64,000 bases of DNA from Setoptus koraiensis. Taxonomy: Eukaryota; Arthropoda. The position numbers and the translations under genes are program-made. Below, piece after piece: positions 40,861 to 55,585 of the stretch. Under the pieces are notes generated by a model, which did no database searches, was not told where the DNA came from, and saw only the letters and a list, made by a program, of their open reading frames with translations. The stretch covers positions 22,816,001 through 22,880,000 of the forward strand of contig CM106585.1 of NCBI GenBank assembly GCA_048013815.1. Direction: 5' to 3'. Each line of letters starts with the position of its first letter. The first letter of the stretch is position 1.

Positions 40861-42021
40861 CAGGAAACAATCGTCAACATAAGCACCTGCCAGAGAATTG
40901 CTTGGCCTTGCTGCGCCATTAAACTTGCGCATTAAGTGCAAGTTTAGTGATGCAGGTATATGGGTGCTATTGGTCAACAAACAAACGGAGACAGTGTAAA
41001 CATAAGCGCTGGCACAAACTGAATTGAACATTGACAATTGTCATGATTAACAATCTTATGATTTATACTTGACACTTGCTCGTGAGAGCTGCTTCACTTG
41101 AGAGACAAGCTCGCTCATCACTGACACTTGTCAGTTTGGCTGGAGTTTGTTATAATAATGTTCTAGTTGTTTTGTTGACAACCGTTGATAGACAAGATGC
41201 TGTTGTCATGTGACAGCAGTTGTTATGTAACAGCAGGCATTTGACAGTTGAGCAGTTGTCACTACATGCTGTCAACGCCGTTGTTGCTGCACGCCCAACA
41301 AAATGGCCAGAGCAATAGCCGGACAAACAGCCAGACAAATAGCAAGCATAAAGGTGTGTTGCATCAATTGTCAGTCGGACAGAGCAACGAACAACATGAG
41401 CGACACTTGTCATTTGTCATTTAAAATGCTGAACGTCTGTATATGTGGCACTGTGTGCATGTCTGCATGTGATGGCTGGCAGACAAAGATTATTTGCCAA
41501 GGCAAAGTTATTCGTTGGGCCCCATTATTGGCCTCATTTAGTTAGTTATTTGACTAGTGGGCTTTATTTGGCGGGCGCCAAATAAAGCGTTCAGCCGAGT
41601 GGCCGCTGGCTGTGAGAAGTGGCTCGCAAACAGAGGCCAATTGGTTGCTTCTTGCATCTTGTAGCTCATTGGTATAAGATCTGCTGGTATGTCAGTAGTA
41701 GCTGGGGCCCCATTGTCGTCGCGGCGCCACTCATAGCCGGAGATGGGATTTTTGTCGTGGCTACACACTGGCTCTCATCTCGGTCATCTCATCTTGGCAT
41801 GTTGTGTCTGGCAACACACTACCGACGACGACGAGTTGTGTCTGACTTGGCGAGCCAGCGACCAGGTGAGTGAGCAACGGCATATATGCCTCGCTATAAC
41901 TCTGAACATACATAACGCTTACGTAACGGTTATGTAAGCGGGGCGCCAAGTGGCGTCGGAATGTTACTTACTGTCAAGCCGACGGCTTGCGTAGTGGGCA
42001 CAGTAAACAAACAGGAGAGCA

Positions 42022-42072
42022 GTTGTTGTTGTTGTTGTTGTTGTTGCTGCTGTTGTCGTTGTTGCAGTTGTT
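42022..42072. repeat. (GTT)n/(GCT)n microsatellite
   Basis: A GTTGTTGTTG run passes into GCTGCTGTTGTCGTT. Confidence 0.95.
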
Positions 42073-43654
42073 GGCGCTGCTGTCGGTGTGCGCCCCAAAT
42101 TGGCAGTTGCATTTGCAGTGGCCGCCAGAGCGATGGCTGCAAATGGAAGCCAGTTGAGCAAGTCAAGACTTATTGTTCGTGACTCATCATGACTCATTAT
42201 GTGATATATCCCAGCGAGCGACACACAGCGAGAAGAGGCCAAAATAACACGAGCAGCAAGAATAATTGATTAGTCTATTTGCCGCCAGTCTCATGCAACA
42301 CGCGCACGCTTGCAAAGCGGCAGAGTGGGCAAGCGCACTGCCGATGACCAGTGGTCAGTATTGATGTGGCCATCAATAACGAGCGAGGGTGTTTGTTCGT
42401 TTGTTTGTGTGCTCAAGTTTGTTGGCAAGATTGCGCCTTAACTTAAAAACAAGCGGCCCTCTTTTGGCCGATACAAATAATTGTTTCTAACCGTTATAAT
42501 GGCAACACAACCAACACGTCGCCGCCAGACACTACATTGTGTACACACTAAATTGTATGCTGTGCACTAGATTAGCCAGCCCGTGACGTAACCATCTAGA
42601 CAATTTATAGATGCTTGCGCCATTTCGCAAGCGCCAACGTTTGCCCGCTTCAAATGTTGTGCTGATTGGCCACTTGTTTACCTTTAGCCGTTGCTTGCTT
42701 TGCCGCTAAGCGAGCCTCTTCAAATTGCCCAACGATTGCCGTTGTTCGCTTGCCGTTGCTCACTTGCCATGGGCGCACCAATGTTTTTCGGGCCACCGGC
42801 CGATCTCGCCCGACAGCAGCGATAAACCGGCAAAGTCAAACGCATCTCCGGCCAGACGACGCCGGTTTGCGGGGGCGCCCACTCCCCCGGCCGGGCTCGC
42901 GGAGCACCGTTCCACGATTGCACCATCGGTCCATGGGTGCATCGCTTCATTGCACCGTCGCACCAGGGCACTCTTGCACCGCCTTGCGCTGGCCTAATCA
43001 ATTAATCATTGGATTCAGTGCGAGCCGCGCATTGCGCGCATCTGGTTACACAACACGCGCGCGGGGCCTCTCCAATTGCAGCGCGACAATGGCTGCTGCC
43101 ATTGGATATTCATGCCACTTTGGCAGTGCAACCATGAGCGGCCCCACATTCCCGAAATTCATGCCAGAAATTCGTTTGATTCGCAACTTTTCAGGTGAAC
43201 TCGCGATTCACTTAAGAACTTGCGAGTGTCACAAGTCGCTTTGTTGTGCAGGTTGCCAGCTCGCTGTCACTTTGCCGACGACAATTAATTCAACTGGCTG
43301 CTTGTGTTGGTTGCAGCTGCCCGAAATTCAATTATCCATTTCAATCATATTACACCATATCCATTGGATTTGTATTATCCAGCGACATACAGCGATACAG
43401 CGGTAACTGGCCACAGGGGCCCCTCAATCGTCAACGATCGTGGTCGATTCGACGATGGACAATGAGGGGCCCCCGAAGGATTATCGTCTTGGCAGCAATT
43501 GCAACAATTGCGCCGGTCGCATCAGAGGGCGGCGGTCAGAGGACAAACTCGGGCCGACAGTCGAGCTAACAAAGTCAAACAATTTGTTAGCTTAACAACT
43601 ATAAAAGTAAAGTAAAAAGATTACAACTCCAGCATGGTTGCTCGCTGATAGCTG

Positions 43655-43702
43655 GAGATAGAGGGAGAGAGAGAGAGGGAGAGGGGAGATAGAGGGAGAG
43701 AG
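43655..43702. repeat. GA-rich low-complexity tract
   Basis: TAGAGGGAGAGAGAGAGA followed by further GGGAGA words, purine-only over most of its length. Confidence 0.9.
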
Positions 43703-46700
43703 CACAAACAAAACAATAAGTGGCCATTTTATGATCCAATGGCCAGATACCGATAGCAGCCAGTCATTTTTCTCCCTGTAATTGTCTCTATATAACTCTT
43801 TATATTTGTATCTACAGTGGTGGGCCGTTATTATTATTATTGCCACATCCGCGCAAACAAACACAAACAAACTCGCACTGCTCCAGTTATTATCTAATGC
43901 GAAAAGAGAGCGACGGGCCGGCCCCAAGAGAAGGCTCGCTAATGCACTTAATGTGGTAACCATTTGGATATATGAGACTGCACACACATACGTAGCGCTA
44001 GATTGGCGTAGATTGGGGCCACGTTGTTTGTATGTTGGGCGATATGGTGGGCGGCTTGTTTGCTCATGTCTTGGCAAGATGATCTCTGTGCTCGAGTCTC
44101 AAGTCTCGAGTCTGAGCCAGGCGAGAGAGTGGCGACAACTGGCGCCGCCCGCTCTTTGGCTCTCTCGCTCATTGGCCACCAGAGAGCGGAGCAGGCACTT
44201 AATTTGTAAATTGATCCTCTCTAATATCTAATATCTGACGTGTGTTTGCTCACAAGACGCTCTCTATCGGCCATCGGCCATCAACTGGCTGGCTGGCTAA
44301 CTCGTTGGCCCGCTCGCTGCAATTGCCGATGCCGAGACGCTGCCGCTGCCGCTGCAAATAAAATATGCCCACAAACAAACTACTGGCAGCCCGCTTCTTA
44401 TCGCAACTGTTGGCTGGCTTGCCAAGAATTGCAATTAGTTTTGCTCGAGTTGGCCTCTGTGTATTGTTTTGGTTGCTCTCCATCTACTGGCTCGTCTCGG
44501 CTTGCCAGCCCAGTTCTTGTTTCGTTGGTGAGCCCTCGCGCGGCCCCTCGGTTGTCTCGATCTGGAATATCTCAGCATGTCAGATGGCAGCCCTCAGATA
44601 AGCAAACAAACAAACAATTGCAAGCCACGCCAAGCCAAACAATCCGACAAACATGTCGATAGCGACGATTGAATTTCGCGCGCCAACATGCTCTCAAATT
44701 GCATATTGCACCGTACGCTATAACCGCGTAACACACAATACAGTATGTCCAACTAACTAACTAATGGTCATATTCATTCAAATTTGACAATTCATATCCA
44801 TCCAAATGGGGGACCATGCGTATATGCTGATGATGTAATATAATTAAACAAGTACTTGTAATAACAACTATTGTGTGCCTACTAAAGTAACGGGCAAGTT
44901 AGTTGTTATCATAGTAAGTAATTTTTGCAGTAGCCAGTTCAGGACGGCACTGATTATGTAACTTGTGCGCACTTGTCATTCGAGATTTTGAGCCAAATTG
45001 GTTAATTGTTGACAATTGTGAGTCAAATGCACAGATTGATTGTTATTCGATATTGACACAAGCTGGTCAGACGATTGCAGGTCGTTTACTGTTCGGCGGA
45101 AGCCAAAAAGTAAACAAACAATTCAATCATGAGAGGCTCACAATTGTCATTATAACTTGCTGTGACGGTCATGTCGGCTGTGGCAAGTAGCGTCAATGGG
45201 GAGAATTGCGATGAAACCACAAACGACTCCATTGGCGACTCTAACGGCGACTCTAATAAATCACAGTCTGACTGTCTGGCCCCAATCTGATCAATCGACG
45301 CAATCACCACTGTACAAATCACAAATATGATGGATATGCAAATTACTGCGCTTATTATGCTAATGCCGTTGCTCACTTTTGTTTGTTTGGGCTCCTTGTA
45401 GCGAGTGTATCAATTATAACTGTACTGTTGTCACTTCCGTGCTTCACTGCGGCCAACTGATCGCTGCCGACTGAAACAGCCAACTGATTGCCAGTTGCTG
45501 CTACGGAAACACGGCGCCCACTTACGAGTCGATCGTCGATCCGATAACCGCACCCGTACAATATGCGACAGTAAAATATACCGGAAATGCTCATATGCTC
45601 GCTATACATATATTACGTTGCGTAATTTACGCTGCGAGCAAGCATCTACGAGGCGTGTGATGCGCTGCTGCTGCCGTCGCCGCTGCCGCTCCAGTGATAA
45701 ATAGTCGCCGGTGAGCTCGGTGCGGCTATTAACAATTTAAATGAACAGTCATCATATTGCATGATATGCAAATCAAATGAGAGCAAAGGTCACGGTTGCG
45801 CATCTCAGACTGTCACAAGTGGCTTGTCAGACACGCTTGGGCACGATATGAGCCAGCCAATAATCTAATTAGAGGCAATTCTATTAGCTGATGGACAACA
45901 GAATGGCTAATGTTACCTAACACTCTCAGGCTACGTGCAATCTCAGTGTTGCTTGGTGCGTCTTGGCGAAGTCTGACAGTGTGCACAGTTTATACAGTGC
46001 GCACTGACTGGTGCCTGACAGAGCTAAAGAATGGCCCCCAAACGAGCCAATTGGCCCAATTGATCCGGCAAATCATTACACAGATTCGGAATGAGTCTAA
46101 TTCGAGTCCAATTTGTATATGGCCAATGTGTGTGTGCTATGGTGTGTTTGTGTTGGCTCGCAACCAGCCAAATGCCTTTGATTTGGGCCATATCTTATGG
46201 CTCGGCGCCAAATTAACTGGCAAGACACTCCATTGGCCGGCCCGTTGGCTACGGCCAGCAGCGCCGGCCCGGCAGCCGAGAGGCCCGAAAATGCCGCTGC
46301 GAGCAGGGCCCCAATTGTATGTACTCAAGTACAATACATAAACAATATTACCATTAGCATATTGTTGTATCAAACAATCATCTTGATTCAGTTGACTTCG
46401 CGCGGTCCCCAGTGCGTAAAAACTGACGTGGCCATTGGCTTGGCTGGCTCGATGCAGTGCGGACTGACTTGTTGTGCGCATGTAGAGGCATGTGCACATA
46501 TGCAACGGCAAACAAGTGCAATTACCCCCGCTGCCACAAGGATATGGGCCCACCGCCGATGTATGTAAATTGGACCAAATCCGCTGGCACTGTGCCGGGG
46601 CCCCATTGCGCACACAATCCGCACCCAGGCTGGATGCGCCATGCATGACAATGATCTTTTTGCATGAATTGCTCGCTCGATACCGGCACATTGTTGTTTG

Positions 46701-48211
46701 CTGTTGTCGCCATTATATTTCATTTGCTGGTCACTAGTCTCTGGTCGCCGGTGGCCAGTCTTCGTTGGGTTGGTCGCTAGTCGCCATGGGGCCAGTGGCC
46801 AGACGCCATGGGGCCACGAGGCCAGTGGCTGTGCGTTGATTGCGCTGGTTGGGCGCGAGCGGACCCCAGGAGCCCATGAGCTGGACAGGCCGACAGCCTG
46901 AGAGAGCCCCGAGGAATGCGCACATAATCAAGCTTATTATGGCAACAGCCGAGGACAGCGCGCCAGAGACATTGATGAATGTCTGCCGTTGTTGCTGCCT
47001 TGGCACTGCAATTGACCTAATGACTGGGCAGCGCCATTTGGCCGCTTGACCACATGACAGCAAAATGGCCAAACAACAAACCAAATAGATAGATGACGCT
47101 TGATTAATTTATTATTTATGTATGTAGCTGGTATTAGACATTGGTCAACATTGTTGCCGCATAACAATGGGGCCCATTGTTTGTTTGCTGCGCGAGCACG
47201 ATATTTTTCCCTGTTCATCTTTGATTTCTCTGTCCGTATTTATCCGTGCCAGTTCACTCTAGTGCCCCCCCCCCTCCCCCTGTCCCTTTACCACTGGCCT
47301 CTATCAATATCAATCTCTGCTCAGCCGTTTGCCGTTTAATTTATATGCATATGCATATAAATGCCAATGCCAACCGACCAATGTCGGGGGCCAATGTCAA
47401 TCGCAAGCCAACATATAATAATATACCCCCCACAACAGCGACACGAGTGCTCAACAAGACAATTGCATTATCACGAGGCGCCAACTTGGGGCCCAAATGC
47501 CAGCCACTGAAGCATCAACAGACTGCAAATACGAGCTCAAAATAAGCGCGCCTTGTGCCAGAGATGGCAAACCGAAAACGGGCTAAATCATGGCAGCGAA
47601 ACACCGTGATTTAAGTTACCTTTGCTGGCAACTTAAATCACCATGTTGCTCACCGACTCACCCAAACAGCGACTCTCAAACTGTGACTGCCCCAAACTGT
47701 CTGCTCAAACAATGCACTTCATCGGATAAATCGTTTATCCCGTTGATCCGTCAGCCGTGCTTGCAATGCTAGCCAGTGACAAGTGTAACTATTGCACAAA
47801 TCGGCTCAAATTTATCATGTGTATGATTGCACAATTGCGACAAACAACTGTGACGCAACCGAAACTGGCCACTGGCCACTCAACGATGCGAGTCAGTTTG
47901 TTTCTGCTCGCCCAGTCACAACAAATCACAGTCACAATTGCACAATTATAACAAATGACCAATGTCAAAAGATTAATTGAAACAAATGCACTGAATTTGA
48001 CAGACACACACTCTCGTTGTTGTGCTGTAAAAAATATGTGCTGACTCAATGCTGATTGTGCGCGTTACGTAAAAGCCCGACGTAAGCATCACGTAATCTG
48101 GCTCAATGTCCGTGGCGTTGTTGCTCTGTTGCTTCGTTGGGTCACCACACTGTTGCACTGCACCAATGCGACAACGATACCTATGCGCATCAATTATGAC
48201 AAAACAACCGC

Positions 48212-48436
48212 TAACTGGTAACTGGTAACTGGTAACTGGTAACTGGTAACTGGTAACTGGTAACTGGTAACTGGTAACTGGTAACTGGTAACTGGTAACT
48301 GGTAACTGGTAACTGGTAACTGGTAACTGGTAACTGGTAACTGGTAACTGGTAACTGGTAACTGGTAACTGGTAACTGGTAACTGGTAACTGGTAACTGG
48401 TAACTGGTAACTGGTAACTGGTAACTGGTAACTGGT
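48212..48436. repeat. Heptamer satellite (TAACTGG)32
   Basis: About 32 copies of the 7-bp unit TAACTGG run without visible error over 225 bp. Because 7 is not a multiple of 3, all frames read a 7-residue repeat (QLPVTSY on the minus strand). The ORFs at 47973-48580 are artefacts of this. Confidence 0.97.
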
Positions 48437-49647
48437 GCAAATGGGAATGGGCCAGTCAGAATGATGGAGACAAGTGACAAATGGGCCCCAATTCATGACA
48501 AGTCCGATGAGAAGAACAAGATTTGTTTGTCGGTTTGCCAGTCGATAAAAAGAAACCAAGTTGTCGGCGTTGATCGGCACTGGCCAGATTATCGCAGTTC
48601 ATTGTGGCCTCGCCACTCGATAACATATGACACTCGTGGCGTAAATTTATGAGCAGTGTGTGTGACGCAAGCATCACACAATGTACGCACCAGACAAAAT
48701 GCATAGATCGAGACGTCTAGCCAAAAAAGGAAGTTATTAGACAATGTTTGCTTTTTTGGCCAGCTATGTGCCTTGCGTATAGCTGGCCGGCAGAGAGAGA
48801 GAGAGAGGCGAACTGGCCAGTTTATGGCTGCCTTTATGCGACACCGTACAATGTGTATGTAGCGACACAAAGGATGATAGATGCAAGCAACGATGACAAC
48901 AACAACAGCACACATAGCGGCCTCCAATGGGCCCCTCGCTGATGTGAATTCTTCGAAAAGTCTCTAGGTCTAGACTGTCGCAGACCCACAGACTAGACAA
49001 ACCGGCAAACTGGAATAGACAAACTGGCAAAGTGGAATAGACAAACATGCCAGCGACAACAATGGCCATGTTTAGCAAATATTAGTTTGTCAATGCAGCT
49101 ATCAGTTTAGTAATTGAATTGTTGCTGAGCAAAAGTCTGGTCGAAAGCCCTCACATCCAACTGTAAATGAGTTTGCCAATTCACTTGCACGTCGACATTG
49201 GCACGTCAATCGATATGGCAGCAGCTCCCAGAGGCTCTGGCGACCCTCGTCGACGATATTCTCACTCGATGATACGGTGGTTCGATGATCGGCTTGGCTC
49301 ATGTTTAGATAGCGCCAATGGGCAACGGATGAGAGTGGCCAGAGAGAAACGATAAGCCAAGATAAGGCACAAACTTTAATAAATAGTAAGATTATTATTG
49401 TGGTGCGCGTGGTTGTCGTCGTGGTCACCGGCTCACTTGGTTGCTTCCTTTTGGCTAGTTTAATTTAACTACTTCCGGTGGAATCAGCGACACAGCGCGC
49501 CGTTTAGTTGTACACACACACAATTGCTAGTAATGTTGCTGTGTGTAATGTGAGCGAGTGAGATGCATCGTGACGACCAATTCTTGTCTCGACGGCCAAT
49601 TTGCCGTTGCGGGCGAACGGCAAATTGTCGTCAAACTGGACAGTTGT

Positions 49648-49696
49648 GGTTGCTGTTGTTGTTGCGATAACGACAACAACAACAACAACAACAATA
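49648..49696. repeat. GTT/AAC inverted microsatellites
   Basis: A TTGCTGTTGTTGTTGC run is followed after GATAAC by GACAACAACAACAACAAC. The two runs are complementary and can form a hairpin. Confidence 0.9.
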
Positions 49697-52600
49697 TTTG
49701 TTTGTTTGTCGTTGGTGCTTGTCGCGTGACGCTTGTAACTGGTGCGCTATTGTTACTGCCCAGCAACCAGGCCAACAACTGACGCAACAGCAACGTTACA
49801 ACAAACGCAAAGTGTTCGCATGAATATATTGCTAAACACATTTGTCCCTGTTATCCGGTCTCCACAAATGGCACAAATGGTCTGCATCAGGAAAAGAAAA
49901 GCCACAACACAGCACAACAAACTAATAGCTGCCTGCAAACATACACACAAGCAAACAAGCCAAACCAATAAGCCAATAAGGAAGCCCGAGAGAGAGAGAG
50001 AGATTGAGCCTCGGGCCCCACTTGTGATAAGTATTGTGAGTGTGTGGTGTCAAGTTTATTGGCCACGTCTATCCATGTGCGCAAGAAACGATCCAAGAAA
50101 TTGCACCAATTCATCCTAAATTGCTTGTGTTATCTGTGCTGCGTAATTACGTACGAAAAACAGCGTTCGCAAACATTCTCACCGGCGCCCCCCACTGCTC
50201 AATCACGGCAAACATACCCAAACAGGTATGGCAATATTAATTCACCAACGACGGCACAACAACAGCGAAAGGCATCTTATTAGAGATTGAAGTCTGTTAC
50301 AACTGCAACGAAACAATCTGTTTTCTCGCATGCACCAATCGGTGCGAAAATCCCACTGAGAATCCGACTGTTTCCCTGGTTGAAATGATGAACAAAGGAG
50401 AAAAGTACAATCAGGGGTGAAACTTTTCGCTGCGTTCCGAAACAATCGCAATTTGCTGCAAACTTCTCATAAATCTATGCGCACCTTGAACGTCATCTGT
50501 CAGTGGATTTGCGCACGGTTTGCGCGAAATCTCAAACTAATTGAGAGAAACGAATTTTCGCTCAATTAGCACGTTCGCTAAAATTAATAATAGAAGAGTC
50601 AAGCGCCGCCGCATAAATCATCCAATTATCTCAGGGATAACTGGAAACGTTGCAGAGGAGAATGCACACTTCGAAAGTTTCATCATTTATCCAATCAGAG
50701 CGCCCTAATTCCGGCGGTATCCAGTGCCAGCCCTTGAAGAGAATTTCCCTCCTGAGAATGTCATTCGAAAATTGTTCTCTTTTGTCAAAATATTCTTCTC
50801 GTTGAAAACTCACCCTAGATATTGAATTCTAGAATGACGTTAAATGAAAGTTTTTTGGACACAATGATATCCATTGGTCAGCAATGGATTCGAGTCTAAT
50901 ACATTGCTAACCAATGAAAAGCAATCGAATCGTTGGACCAAAATTACTTGTTCAACGTACGGTCATTCAAGCTCGTTGCAGCCTATTGTTTAGCTCAGAC
51001 GTTATCCATTTATTTGACCATACTTGCAAAGGGCCAGCTATTCCAACTATTGCAACTCATCGACGACAACCAGCTAATCAGCACAGTGACCAATGAACAA
51101 ATAAACAAATTAGCGAATTAGCAAATTAGCAAACCAGCAAATTAACTAATCAACAAATTAACGAATTACCAAATTGAGAGCCATTAGCCAGCATTGGTTG
51201 CGTATCCGGCTGGCATAGTTGTCACTTTGTCGCTTGTGCAACCAATTAACAGACAAGCAATCACGACAACTACTGGTGAAAAAAAAGAAGATCGCTGTTT
51301 AAAATGGTGGTCCAATCAGCCAATCAGCTGACTGCCATTGTAATTCTACATGACGACAACTATGCAAACAATTGTTGTTGTTTCGAATTTCACTTTGGTG
51401 GATTTTCACTTTTTTCTACTTTTTTACTCGTAAATGGACCTGGTTTGTCAACAACAATTAATGTGTTAGATACTAACACAGGTTGACAGTTACTCCTGTA
51501 TTATGGGCCATCAGGTATTGTTTGCCATGTTAACATTTGTATATGATGTGAATTATGTAACAAACTTTTGAAACAACATACAATTTTCGGCTGCTTTCCA
51601 GCATTGCGAATGGTTATTCTAGTGACCATTATGTCGTTGTCACCTTTCATACGCGCTAAATGATATTAGGCGACTTATTTCGGCGCATAAGCCACTGTGT
51701 GCAGGAGAGCTTTTCAGCCGTAATTGGCCTTGAGTTGCTCGGATAGCCCGCTGTCCCGTTTGTGTGACACGGGCCCATATTATCCCACTTCAGCCCTAAT
51801 TCAGTCCACCGGGTCGCCCAGTGAGGCCCCATTGCAACCGCTCCCGACCTAGCAGCGTGACATTGTTGACCGAAAATGCCACACTTTTTTCTCGCATACA
51901 CCTATCATTCCATAATTATATTATGTCTGCTAGCTTTTGTCCTCGCTGAACTAAAGAACAAACTGACCATCACATTTTGACGAGACAAATTTTTGCTAGT
52001 TTCTGAAATAATCGCAATCATCAGATATTTTGAAAACTTTTCATGAATCCATTGCGCTGATGGGCAGCCCAAGCAAACCATGAGAATTGGCTCTGATCAG
52101 TGTGCCGGGCCAAGTCGAGAGCTACCCCTGGGCCAGCTAATATGGCGCCACTATCACTAGGCGCACAAACTTTATTTACTGTATATTTGAATTTGTTGAC
52201 ATTTGGCCTCAAAGGACATTCGTGTCGTTTATCTGTCGTGTGCATTGCATAATAATTGCTCCAATGAATAAAATGCGCTTATTCTCTGCGCTAATTACAC
52301 CTCATTGGTGCTATTAGAAGTATCAATTACAAACAACACGTGCTGCACGTATTATTTGCTGTTACGCAATGGCTTATGATAAGACATGAGTACGTTTGTC
52401 ACAACTGACCAATCTTGACCGTACTTCAATTTGTACCCAATTTCTGGCCAGCCATTATCATTTTGGGTGCACTGTATCCATTGTCAAGTGGAATCTATTG
52501 TTGTTGCTATTTCACTGCTTGATCCACGATAGCCACTGGTCAATTTGGCGAGCTTGCAGCAACATTGCTGCCATTGATAGAGATGTAACTCGTATTGCAT

Positions 52601-53406
52601 CTGGTGCATTGATTAAAACATTGCGCAATCAAATGTGGTTGTTGTTAGCATGCTGCTGTATTGTGCGTTATTTCAAGGGCCCCTTCATTGCATAATAACA
52701 ATTGCATAACACATTACAATACTATTTTATAAAATCATCCATTTGAACTTACAATTACAGTTACATTGTTAACAACGGATGACGGCGCCAATAGAGACTT
52801 TTTTGCTCATCGCGGCGCATCTGGCCCCAAAGGAGCGCCCACCCGAGGCGTTTCACCGTTTAAGTTTGAATCAATTCAAACTATTGCCATATTACCTTTT
52901 CGATAACAAGATAGTTGCCCACTTATCTACCTTGCGTACGCATATTAGATAGCGCACATATTGTAGTATGACAGTATTCACAATAGTGAAAGTGATTTCT
53001 TCTTTTCTTTGCACACACTATATCTGCGTATATTGTTGTTGGCTGGATAAATAGCTGCTGTTAACTTGTTGTTTAATGGTGATTATCTAACGTATTGGTG
53101 TCCGGGAGCGTTGAGAGTATTGAGGGACACACAACATTGAAAGCGGCTTGTGTAGGCATTATTACTATATTGTGAGCTAAGCCTATGATGTAATGATGCC
53201 ATCGAAAATACCATTGAGATACATGCTTGGCCCGTCTAAAGGTAAGGGCAAGAGGCTAAGGGGTATATAACGGTGAGCAAGCCTCACTCATGCATGCTGA
53301 GCGAGGCAACAACAAGCGGCATTACGCCTACAATTACATTTTACCATTGTGGGCCCACTTGGCCCCACTTGGTCCCGGTAAGTGCTGTGTCGCAATTGCA
53401 TTACAA

Positions 53407-53503
53407 TGGCAACCATTTTTATTTTGTTTCGTTTTATTTTATTTCGTTTTATTTTATTTCGTTTTATTTCATTTCATTTTATTTTATTTCATTTTCTTCT
53501 ACC
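53407..53503. repeat. (TTTTATTTCG)n minisatellite
   Basis: About nine imperfect units of TTTTATTTCG / TTTTATTTCA, a pyrimidine-rich strand with A. Confidence 0.95.
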
Positions 53504-54052
53504 TGCTCTCTGCAGCAGCCCACCCATTAATGCTCATGGCAGAATGTGGCCCGGCCGGCAGCGCTTGCACGGGCACAACTCGGGCAAAGGCTGAGTCGGG
53601 CCCCAAAAGTGAGGCCCGTGGCCATCGTGTCGCCACGCTGGGTCGCCACGTTGAGCCGGCGTGTTGTGTCGCCAACAGTGCTCACTAGAGTATATTTAGA
53701 GCCTAGCTGCGTGAAGCAAGTATGTAAATGAGCGCCAGCTTTGGGGCCAGTGTCAAATCTAAACTGGCCGGCGAGCACACACCAAGGTTCGCCAAAGAGA
53801 TAAGGAGGCGCCTGGCATGTTTTTGGCACACAACTGCTCTATTATTGGTATTAGTTGAGTGAGAGCGTGTCTATTTTTGCGCTGGCTGTTGGCTCACCTT
53901 GGCACACTGCGTACCAGCCAGCACACATTTGAATGTGAGAGAGACGATGAAGTTACAATAGAAAATAAGCGAACAATGCGATAACGATGCATAACGGTGC
54001 GAGGCCCCCGAAGGCAGGCTGCACAGCCTGCTGTTGTGTGATTATTACGTAA

Positions 54053-54075
54053 CTGCTGCTGCTGCTGCTGCTGAG
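54053..54075. repeat. (CTG)n microsatellite
   Basis: Seven to eight uninterrupted CTG units. Confidence 0.95.
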
Positions 54076-55535
54076 AGAGCAGCCATAAACTGTGTAAACT
54101 TGCAACTGTCAACTTGCCAGCCAGTGGCAGCAATAGTTAGCTTGCCCGGTTTGCTTGCGACTGTCGGCCAGCAGCCGACAAGCCAGCAAACAATCAGCAG
54201 CCAGCCAGTTCCATTTGGGCCGAGCTCAGTTCATGCAAAGGTGTCTAGAATGCTCCGGTTTGCTCACCTGTTCGAATGCTCGCTGTGCAGCGCGTTTTGG
54301 GGCCCGGCTTTTTATCTCTTGCAATTTTTTCTCGCTCTCTTTTTCTGCTTCGCCTGTTTTGTTGTCTCTTCTATGCATGGCTGTACATAGCACATACATA
54401 GCTATACATGGTAGCAACATAGCTGTTCATAGTTGAACAAATACACACAAATGCGTACAAAGGCGCTCACTCACTGACGAGGGCCCCTTGTCGACGTGTA
54501 AGCGTGCTTGAGAATTGTTAGCGCTAAGCCATTCAATTTGCAGCTTAAAGTGCAAAGCTGTGCGAGCATTCGCAAACTCGACCCACGGGCCTGTGTTGAT
54601 GCAACTGTAACTTACGTAATAATGTAACCTGCTGCATTGTGTGTATGCAGTAGAAAAACAGCGCGCGATCGGCCAAGATTCTTGCATGCTCATGTGACAA
54701 ATCAACCTGCTGACATTACCAATGTCAGCTGAGATTCTGGCATTGAGTCTTGTTGTTGCCGTTTCACAGTAGATGACAATTAGGTCGCTAGGCACCATTA
54801 GCACAACGGCGCACGTTGGCGCGTGCGGGGGCGGCTGCATAAATGAAGAAAATGTTTACATTTGTTAGTTGCAAATGCAAGTTGCAACCGTTGTGTTATT
54901 TGTCACCTTGTTTTCCTGTTGTCGCGTGCCCATTTTTAATGACACACAAACCCTTGCATAACTCGTCCTGTCAATAGACACATTGGCGCGCTGCACCAAC
55001 AACAAGCTCACCAACCACCGATGCACAAGATGCTGGCAAGCTCTATGTGGCAATTGCAGCTCACAAGCAAATGGCTGTCAGTCGGCAGGACAGTGTCGCA
55101 AACAAAACGCCAAAACAGCCAAACAAACAGACGTTAGATCATTTGTCTTGTTTAACTTGTTAATTAGGGCACAATCAATTGGCACGGGGCGACGCACCAT
55201 TAGAAATGCACACACTTTTGTGATATGTCCATCCAGCGTCCCGTTGACAGCGGCCACTTGGAGCCCGTGAAATGAAGGGCGTTGATGCAACATGCCGTAT
55301 GTCTTATTCCACACAAGTTGTAATTACTGCTGCTCTTATGTCAAAACATGTCAACTCTCAAAACATAAGATGACGCAAACACAACGACATAATCGAGCGA
55401 CTTGACAAGGAGAAAACTCTACTTTGCGCATATTAACGCATACTCGTTTGTGTTCATATGTTCATTAGCATAACGGTGTCATTGTAGTTGAACGAGGCTT
55501 GTTTGTCTGACTGCAACGGCTTAGTTACACGTACT

Positions 55536-55585
55536 GGTTGTTGTTGTTGCTGTCGTTGCTGTCGTTGCTGTCGTTGCTGTTGTTG
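55536..55585. repeat. GTTGCTGTC repeat
   Basis: Three exact 9-bp units GTTGCTGTC flanked by GTTGTT. Confidence 0.95.

Noticed and set aside
42666-43406. 246-codon plus-strand ORF in the giant intron
   Set aside because: It is low in complexity, overlaps several equally long frames on both strands, and has no domain. It is likely open because of GC-rich composition.
47973-48580. Minus-strand ORFs with a QLPVTSY repeat
   Set aside because: They are translations of the heptamer satellite.
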